Origin: Ceratopteris richardii
Lineage: Eukaryota; Streptophyta; Polypodiopsida; Polypodiales; Pteridaceae
Direction of reading: 5' to 3'
Assembly: GCA_020310875.1 (NCBI GenBank)
Contig: CM035413.1
Location: forward strand, 181,666,085 to 181,730,084
Length of the DNA stretch: 64,000 bases
This document shows, piece by piece, positions 58,288 through 64,000 of this stretch. The notes under the pieces were generated by a model, which saw nothing but the letters and a program-made list of their open reading frames with translations, was not told where the DNA came from and did not search any database. The stretch's first letter is position 1. Every line of letters begins with the position of its first letter. A program made the position numbers and the translations under genes.

Positions 58288-58740
58288 GTATCGCGATAGG
58301 TCGGGTCGAAGTGTCGTGATACTCCCAAGTGTCGCGATAGGTCGTGAGGTGTCACGATAGCTCGTGAGGTGTCGCGATACTCCCAAGTGTCGCGATAGGT
58401 CGTGAGGTGTCGCGATAGGTCGTGAGGTGTCGCGATACTCCCAAGTGTCGCGATAGGTCGTGAGGTGTCGCGATAGGTCGTGAGGTGTCGCGATAGGTCG
58501 TGAGGTGTCGCGATAGGTCGTGAGGTGTCGCGATACTCCCAAGTGTCGCGATAGGTCGTGAGGTGTCGCGATAGGTCATGAGGTGTCGCAATACTCCCAA
58601 GTGTCGCGATAGCTCGTGAGCTGTCGCGATAGGTCGTGAGGTGTCGGGATACTCCCAAGTGTCGCGATAGCTCGTGAGGTGTCGCGATAGGTCGTGAGGT
58701 GTCGCGATACCTCGAGGTGTCGTGATAGCTCGGGATATGG
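58288..58740. repeat. Tandem array with TCGCGA-centred units in the Gyp-H1 leader
   Basis: About 22 units of two related types: a 20-mer TGTCGCGATAGGTCGTGAGG and an 18-mer TGTCGCGATACTCCCAAG, often ordered as two long then one short (58-bp higher order). Each unit carries the palindrome TCGCGA. Because 20 is not a multiple of 3, all three minus frames stay open as repeated R-H-L/T-Y-R-D peptides. These are by-products, not genes. Confidence 0.9.
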
Positions 58741-59029
58741 TGAATTTTTCAGTTCTGTCTAGTGATCCTAGGAGCTCTCAGCCTGCGCAGTGTCATGGTG
58801 CACTCAGAAACGCGATTAGTAGAAGTTTGCGAAGTGTCGCGATAGCTCGAGCTCAACGCCTCGGGGCCTGTGCAGAAGGATTCTGTACCTGCTGAGCTTG
58901 CTGGAGATGGTGATGGAGCTGGTACCTGCAAGAACATGCAAAAAATACACAAAAACAAGCACACACACTCGCTCTCTCTCAAACTCGCACACAACAAATG
59001 AGGGGAATGACAAAGAAGAGGGAATATGT

Positions 59030-59095
59030 AGTGGAGAAGGAGGTGGAGGTGGAGATGAAGAAGGAGGTGAAGATGGAGATGGAGATGGAGAAAAA
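59030..59095. repeat. GGAGAT/GGTGGA microsatellite in the Gyp-H1 leader
   Basis: Degenerate purine-rich hexamers. Gyp-H2 has the complementary-orientation counterpart, as expected for the opposite strand, at about 63250-63312, so it is an element-borne feature. Confidence 0.75.
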
Positions 59096-59111
59096 TCAGA
59101 AATTTACCGAC

Positions 59112-59120
59112 TACTTACCA
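59112..59120 (-). promoter_or_regulatory. Candidate splice donor in the Gyp-H1 leader
   Basis: The minus strand reads TGGTAAGTAG, a near-consensus plant donor (GT at 59118-59117). A second donor-like ATGGTAAGAC lies at about 59144-59152 and is also present in Gyp-H2 (63182-63191). Either could pair with the acceptor near 47978. Confidence 0.45.
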
Positions 59121-59174
59121 TTCCGACGCATCCTCTCTACGTCTTACCATCACACGCTCGTCCTCAAAGCTCGA

Positions 59175-59193
59175 ATCCCCGGCAACGGCGCCA
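59175..59193 (-). promoter_or_regulatory. Gyp-H1 primer-binding site, tRNA-Asp
   Basis: The plus-strand ATCCCCGGCAACGGCGCCA equals the 3' end of plant tRNA-Asp(GUC) including CCA, 19 of 19 positions by memory of that tRNA. It sits 8 bp from the LTR. Confidence 0.9.
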
Positions 59194-59201
59194 AAATTTG
59201 G

Positions 59202-59784
59202 TGTAGCTCAGTGATGAGTAGCACCTCCTTTAATGTCAATCCGGGAAGACATGAGGATGGTATGAAGACCTCGAGCAAGTGAAGGCACAAATGTGTGAGT
59301 GAGTCGAAGCACACTAACATGCACACACATACACACACACGTGCACACACGGCAAGAACAAAGAGAGTAAAACAATGGAATCACTTCTATTGCAAAAAAG
59401 TGCTCATACAAGCTCAAAACTACAAGAAGCTCTCTCAAAAATGAGCTCTCTAGCTCTATTTATAGTTTTTGCCTAGCTTTGGCCCTGTCCAGACCTAGTG
59501 TCCGGCCTAGTTAAAAATTAGGTTCCAGGGTTTATTTGAGGGCTCAAACGAGATCTAAAAAATATGAAAATTGGCAGGCAACTACTTCTAAGGCTCCTCA
59601 AGCTCGAGGACTCCTGGGCTTGTACAAAAGGGAGCTACAAAAAGGTGAAAATGGTATTTATAGGGGTTTTCAATGATGAGAATCACTTTAAAATGATGTA
59701 AGGGTTTTGAAAAAAATGAAGGGTTGCCTTAGTGCTAGATCTGCATGTGTTTCCGTACTTGCTTCTTCCCGTATACTGTCAACA
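59202..59784 (-). repeat. Gyp-H1 5' LTR (583 bp)
   Basis: TGTAGCTCAG to ACTGTCAACA, with a minus-strand TATA box (TATAAATAG) at 59456-59464. It is followed by the AGGTG duplication at 59785. Confidence 0.95.
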
Positions 59785-61100
59785 AGGTGGTGGTAGGGAA
59801 GTACCGTCCCCTGATGTACCCGCCTGCCATCAATTTGAATTAAAATTGGTATTCCGCTGTCCTTGATAATTTCTGTATCCTTGCGACTGATTGTTTCGCA
59901 TCTGTGGTGGCACGTAATGGGTGGCTGGCTGACCTGGTTCTTGTATATTAGCATTTACAGCTACTCGTCCCTGCACTTTAGCATTATACGCACAATTTTC
60001 CATTGAGTGTCCGGTTGTATTGCAGATGGCACAATACATCTGGTTAAGGGCACATGTAGTACTTATGTGCCCTAGATTTTTGCACTTGGTGCAATACATC
60101 TGTTTAGCCGGATCATCTATAATGTTGTTACTAGCTTTCAGCCACTCCAAATCTTCGGTGAATCCTCCAATTTTATGCTCTAGTTGGAGGGCCATCGCAA
60201 TAACAGCATCCAGTGTCATAGCCCCCACACAGCGGATGATCATGATTTGTCTTAGCTGTGGGGTCAAACCGTTAATGAACCACTAGGTTATAACATCATC
60301 CGGTAAATTAGCATGTGCCGGAGGCAATTGTCTTAAATGAGTTCTAAACAATGTGGCATATTCCTAAACAGTCTGGTGCGGCTTCTATCGATTATTCTGC
60401 AAATAGTTGAAGATTTTGGTGGGATTCTTCTTCAACCGAAACCTCTGTAAAAACGCATCCCTTACCGCATCATAGTTAACGAAATGGTTGATATCATACT
60501 CTGTTAACCACCTCGCTGCCTCATTGACTAATGTTGTCTGAAATAAGATGGCTTGTACGCCGGATCGGGTGGATGGTTCAGCACTGCATAGCTTATCTCA
60601 AAGGTGCACACATGTGCATCAGGGTCGTCACTTGGAAATCCACCGAACTTTGTGTAAGTCACCTTGGTTGGAACTGGTCAAAGTGGAGGTGGCTGTTGCT
60701 GTTGTTGTTGCTGTTGTTGCTATTGTTGACCACTCATGGTCCTATTAGTGGTACCATTGCTGTCTCCTGAGTTTTGAGGGGGTGTCTCTTGTCCTTCGGA
60801 ATCTGTATTATCAGATTGCTCACCTTCCGGCTCAAAAATAGCATTCAGTCTTTTACGTATCTCCAAATCAAATAGCCTATCCTTCGCTTTGGTATCAAAC
60901 GTAGGCAAGCTTACCCGGAACAGTGGTGTATGTAATAAAGATCCACCAGGGAGTATCGCACTGTCACCGGAAAACTGTAAATTCCCACCAACTGGTACTG
61001 AACTTTCACGAGAACTTGTCGAACTTTCACCGAAATAGGGTATACTTCCTCCGGCAACGATCTCTCTACGTAACACAACTTTATCCTCGGAAAGGTTCAA
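59785..61100 (-). pseudogene. Gyp-E gag with two CCHC knuckles
   Basis: Frame 61100-60720 covers the N-terminal region, with a Gln run encoded by CAA/CAG repeats at 60684-60727. The middle (60700-60270) is frameshifted with stops. Frame 60267-59830 holds two intact knuckles, CTKCKNLGHISTTC and CAICNTTGHSMENC. The frame continues at 43414 with a third, damaged knuckle once Gyp-H1 is removed. The first five bases (59785-59789) are the target-site duplication. Confidence 0.8.
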
Positions 61101-61469
61101 ATTCTGACCAAATGGTATCGCATCAATTGTGCACTGCGTCCCCGTACACTTAGAAGTTACTGCACCTTCTTCAGAATGTATCGGAATTACATCAAAATCT
61201 CATCATTTATCACCAAATTGGTACCGGAATCTCCACTAACTAGCTTTGATTCTTCCGCAACTGGGTTTAAATGGCCTGCACTTCTACCACCTGGGGGTGT
61301 TCCTAATAAATTTGGTACTGTCTAGGGATGTTGATCTCTCCTATACTTCGGATAAGACTCGTCGGACCGAGTAACCGGCATATATCACCTCTGCACCACT
61401 TACCTTACGTACTACTCCACCTTACTGATTATTCTCAATCCATTGCCATCTTTCCATAGACGGTGCTAG
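61101..61469 (-). other. Gyp-E leader with possible decayed primer site
   Basis: Next to the 5' LTR, the minus strand reads TAGCACCGTCTATGGAAAG (61469-61451), weakly like a TGGCGCCGT-type gypsy primer site. The differences are mainly G-to-A changes. There is no coding signal. Confidence 0.4.
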
Positions 61470-61986
61470 TGTTAAAAAGTGCATTTTTCCGTCACAGACA
61501 CTTTTAAGTTCTTTTCAGGTTCTTGGGGATGGTAGGGGTCTGATAAATCAGAGGCCTTGTATCTTATTTTCCCATTTAACTCATCAAGTAAGCAGTATGT
61601 TATTACCTAGTACCGAATTCTCTATACAGGTTTATTGTTCATACGTTGTTTAAGTTTTTTTCACAGTAGGTAACACAGGAATTAATAATTATCGTCGCAC
61701 AGACTTGTTATCGATAACATAACATTACAATGTTAATCACAAATGAATGTAACTTAACAAAGTAAGAGTTACAGTACTCAGAATTTAAGAATGCTGCACT
61801 ACAACGTCTCCACAGGCCGCAAATCACCCAGAGAGACAGTCTGGCGATCCCGTCTCCTCGCTATTGGAGAACCACCGAAATGCCTTTTCATTAATTGATA
61901 AAAAGGGTACAACACTTCTCTACGACCTTTCGGTATGTATGGTATAGGAAAATATAAATTACATAATGACAATCTGGTGCCTTACA
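61470..61986 (-). repeat. Gyp-E 5' LTR (517 bp)
   Basis: TGTTAAAAAGTGC to GTGCCTTACA. It pairs with 21286-21800 with roughly 28 differences by eye. The flank continues as the Cop-C1 protease region. Confidence 0.9.
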
Positions 61987-62509
61987 GTTTGGTTAATCCA
62001 CTATCAAAGTACCAAACATCTAAGTCTACTGTAGACATACACTATTCATCAGAAGATGGACCATAACTCCAAATAGTAGTAAGTGCCCATTCTTCATTGT
62101 GCACAAGGTTAGCAAATTTTTTTTGGGTGTAGAGGCTTTTGCAACAACCATTCTAACCTCTTTTGCAGCTAATTTTGGACAACTCTTTATGACATGATCA
62201 TTTCCTTTATAGTACTTGCAAAACAATTTTTGCTTTTGTGTTTTCTTCTCGTCTTTTTATCCTTCTTTGATTGTGTAGAAATAGTAGATTTCAACTTACT
62301 AATAGATGAGCACCATTATCCTTTGCCTGTCCAATTATCCTTTTTGTAGGAGCAAATGTGGGGAATAATGGAACCTTTGACAAACAAAGCTATCAATGCA
62401 TATGGTTGAGCATCTATGCCATCCCAATGAAGTTGCTCTATAGCACGTGCAACAAGAACCACAACAAGAACATTAATATGAAGAATATCACAATGTTCAA
62501 TACTATCTG
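61987..62509 (-). pseudogene. Cop-C1 gag end and protease start
   Basis: A zinc-knuckle remnant CKYYKGNDHVIKSC (second Cys changed to Tyr) lies at about 62226-62185. The protease approach W-Y-F-D-S-G-L-T-K ends at the Gyp-E insertion. Upstream to 62509 the frame is broken and I cannot assign it beyond likely gag. Cut at 62510 by Gyp-H2. Confidence 0.6.
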
Positions 62510-63132
62510 TGTTGGCAGCAGTCAAGGCACCGAAGGACTCACAAGACAAGGAAGCCAAAGAAGGGAGCCAGAGCGGAGAGAAGGCACAAGCCGATAAAGT
62601 AGTCAACGAAGATCTGGCAAGTAAGCCATACAAATTTTTCCAAATCAACATCCGCATAATAGTGATTCTCATCACTAAAAATCATTGTAAATGCCATTTC
62701 ACCTTTTGTAACTCCGTTTTGTGGAAGCGGAGGAGTCCTCGAGCTTGAGGAGTATTAGAAGTATCATCGTACCAATTTTCATGATTTTTAGACTCCGTTT
62801 GAGCCTCCAAATAGGCCCTAGAACCTAATTTTTAACTAGGCAGGACACTAGGTCTGGACAGGGCCAAAAGCTAGTCAAAAACTATAAATAGAGCTAGAGA
62901 GCTCATTTTTGAGGTTAGCTTGTAATATATTTGAGCTTGTATGAACACTTTTGAAGTAATCTAATTGTCTCCCTCTTTGTCTTGCTGTGTGTGCATGTGT
63001 GTGTGTATGTGTGTGCATGTTAGTGTGCTTCTCACTCACACACTTGTGCCTTCACTTGCTCGAGGTCATCATACCATCCTCATGTCTTCCCGGATTGACA
63101 TTAAAGGAGGTGCTACTCATCACTGAGCTACA
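62510..63132 (+). repeat. Gyp-H2 5' LTR (about 623 bp)
   Basis: TGTTGGCAGC to GAGCTACA. Alignment to the Gyp-H1 LTR is strong from about 62655 and weak in the first 140 bp, so the left edge is tentative. TATAAATA is at 62883-62890. Confidence 0.75.
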
Positions 63133-63140
63133 CCAAATTT

Positions 63141-63159
63141 TTGCACCGTTGCCGGGGAT
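63141..63159 (+). promoter_or_regulatory. Gyp-H2 primer-binding site (tRNA-Asp, two changes)
   Basis: TTGCACCGTTGCCGGGGAT against the Gyp-H1 site TGGCGCCGTTGCCGGGGAT; positions 2 and 5 differ. It is 8 bp from the LTR, as in Gyp-H1. Confidence 0.8.
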
Positions 63160-63499
63160 CGAGCTTTGAGGACGAGCGTGTGATGGTAAGACGTAGAGTT
63201 GAGGCATTGGAGTCAATAGGTATTTCTTTCACTTTTATCTATTTTCTTTTGTGTTCTTCATCATCATCATCACCATCATCATCCTCACCATCTCCCACCT
63301 CCATCTCCATCATCGTGAAAAATTTTAGTTTTTGGTCATATCACCCTACCCATACCATTCCTCTCATTTCACTTGTGAGAGAGAGCGAGAGAGCGTATGT
63401 GTGTTTGTGCTATTCTGTGTTTTTTGAGATTTTCTACAGGAATCAGCATCCCTAACAGCTGCACCAGCTCCAACAGGTAAAAAATCTGACTGTGCAGGT

Positions 63500-64000
63500 C
63501 CCGAGGCATTGACCTCTGTCAATCACGACCGACATAAAGTTGACTTTTTTGCAAAACAAAGTGCATAACCATGATGTGTAGGCCTAGGGCATCCTAAATA
63601 TGTGTTTGAAATTTTAATATGTCTCTGTTTTCTGTCAATTGCGATTGACCTGTCAATCACGATCGACAAACGATGACGGACACGAGTCGACTGGCATGTC
63701 AATCGTGATCGACACCTCGATCACGACCGATAGAGTCAACGACTGACTAACCACGACCGACTGAATTTATGCATGCCACATATCAATCGCGACCGACCTA
63801 TCAGTCGTGATTGACCCATCAATCGCAACTGATAGTCCCGACGGACCTGACAAGCGTGATTGACCCAGTCAATGACTGTATGACCACGATCGATAGAACC
63901 CTCGTGACGGACCTGTCAATCGCGATCGACCCATCAATCGCGATCGATAGAGTCAAGGATCCTTTGATCACGATCGACTGAATTTCCGAGCCACGTGTCA
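63500..64000. repeat. Dispersed CGATCG/TCGCGA motif repeats in the Gyp-H2 leader
   Basis: Many degenerate copies of a unit like GTCAATCGCGATCGACC, irregularly spaced, with paired inverted halves (GTCGATC and GATCGAC). They take the place of the 58.3-58.7 kb array of Gyp-H1 but with a different unit. The array meets the window edge. Confidence 0.75.

Larger units (their letters stand above)
43415..59784 (-). mobile_element. Gyp-H1, complete 16,370-bp Ty3/gypsy element
   Basis: The boundaries are exact: TG...CA LTRs of 579 and 583 bp, AGGTG duplications, a tRNA-Asp primer site 8 bp inside the 5' LTR and a G-rich polypurine tract at the 3' LTR. Minus-strand order: leader with tandem repeats, gag, pol (protease, reverse transcriptase, RNase H, two H2C2 modules, integrase, second retropepsin-like domain), then a separate 3' ORF. 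LTRs differ at about 13 positions by eye (about 2%), so it is the youngest measurable insertion. It splits Gyp-E gag between zinc knuckles. Lineage by inference: Tat/Athila side of gypsy. Confidence 0.95.
21286..61986 (-). mobile_element. Gyp-E, Ty3/gypsy element carrying two nested insertions
   Basis: Its own sequence is 21286-22607, 37709-43414 and 59785-61986, about 9.2 kb. Minus-strand order: 5' LTR (61986-61470), gag, protease, reverse transcriptase with YLDD, RNase H, integrase without chromodomain, a 3' ORF, then the 3' LTR (21800-21286). Cop-F interrupts the 3' ORF and Gyp-H1 interrupts gag. LTR divergence is about 5-6% by eye. Both flanks share GTTT (21282-21285 and 61987-61990), a 4-bp rather than a 5-bp duplication. 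The gag-integrase organisation suggests the Tat/Athila side of gypsy (inference). Confidence 0.88.
12972..62509 (-). mobile_element. Cop-C1, outermost Ty1/copia host element, split into three pieces
   Basis: The pieces are 12972-13471 (3' LTR and RNase H end), 18775-21285 (reverse transcriptase back to protease) and 61987-62509 (gag end). The protease active-site motif is split by the Gyp-E insertion and reads through when the flanks are joined: F-D-S-G-L-T-K-H with TTTGATAGTGG on one side and ACATATTAC on the other. The RNase H segment rejoins across Cop-D (GATGCACTTAACC...CTGGGCAATGCATAAAC against Cop-C2). The 5' LTR would lie beyond 62509, past Gyp-H2 and outside the window. Confidence 0.8.
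62510..64000 (+). mobile_element. Gyp-H2, 5' end of a second Gyp-H copy, running off the window
   Basis: 5' LTR, primer site and the first 840 bp or so of leader, homologous to the reverse complement of the Gyp-H1 5' end. It is inserted in Cop-C1. More diverged from Gyp-H1 than the two Gyp-H1 LTRs are from each other, so it is a separate, older or subfamily copy. Gag should follow beyond 64000. Confidence 0.85.

Noticed and set aside
58258..58658. Repeat protein genes on the minus strand (R-H-L-T-T-Y-R-D type peptides)
   Set aside because: All three frames are open because the 20-bp unit lacks stops and is not a multiple of 3. It lies in an element leader.
58288..58740. CRISPR-like array
   Set aside because: No unique spacers: the units are contiguous near-identical repeats of 18-20 bp in eukaryotic retroelement DNA.
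59175..59193. tRNA-Asp gene fragment
   Set aside because: Only the 3' 19 nt are present, next to an LTR. It is a primer-binding site.

Overview
This window looks like intergenic, retrotransposon-packed nuclear DNA of a land plant with a large genome. The evidence is Ty1/copia and Ty3/gypsy elements throughout, initiator-Met and Asp tRNA primer-binding sites, and non-chromodomain gypsy elements with extra 3' ORFs. I cannot name the species; a fern, lycophyte or gymnosperm would fit as well as an angiosperm. I found no host gene, rRNA, tRNA gene or CRISPR array.

Working family names: Gyp-A, B, E, G and H are Ty3/gypsy; Cop-C, D and F are Ty1/copia. At 1-12971 fragments abut: a poly-C tract; the 3' end of Gyp-A1 (ORF and LTR, +); the 5' end of Gyp-B (-); a decayed Gyp-A ORF; a 5' stub of Cop-C3 (-); about 3 kb of unassigned A-rich sequence; the 3' end of Gyp-A2 (-); a 3' stub of Cop-C4 (+); and 1.2 kb unassigned.

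From 12972 on, the window is one nested stack. Cop-C1 (-) is the outermost host, in three pieces: 12972-13471, 18775-21285 and 61987-62509. Cop-D (13472-18774, +) and Gyp-E (21286-61986, -) sit inside it. Gyp-E holds Cop-F (22608-37708, +) and Gyp-H1 (43415-59784, -). Cop-F holds remnants of Cop-C2 (24654-27183, -) and Gyp-G (27184-34792, -), fused by a deletion. A second Gyp-H copy (H2, +) starts at 62510 and runs off the window. Target-site duplications, LTR pairs and reading frames that rejoin across each insertion support this layout.

Gyp-H1 is the most complete and most unusual element, 16,370 bp long. It has a tRNA-Asp primer site, a 1.7-kb leader with a TCGCGA-centred tandem array, gag, and a pol reading protease, reverse transcriptase, RNase H, two tandem H2C2 modules, integrase and a second retropepsin-like domain. 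A separate 3' coding region of about 1,300 codons follows, starting just after a splice-acceptor-like site. Gyp-A and Gyp-E also carry a long ORF next to the 3' LTR, built from a globular part, a Pro/Ser-rich part and a coiled coil.

All elements look non-autonomous now because of stops, frameshifts or truncations. The stops are mostly TAG, and several align with Gln in a sister copy, which fits deamination of methylated CAG.
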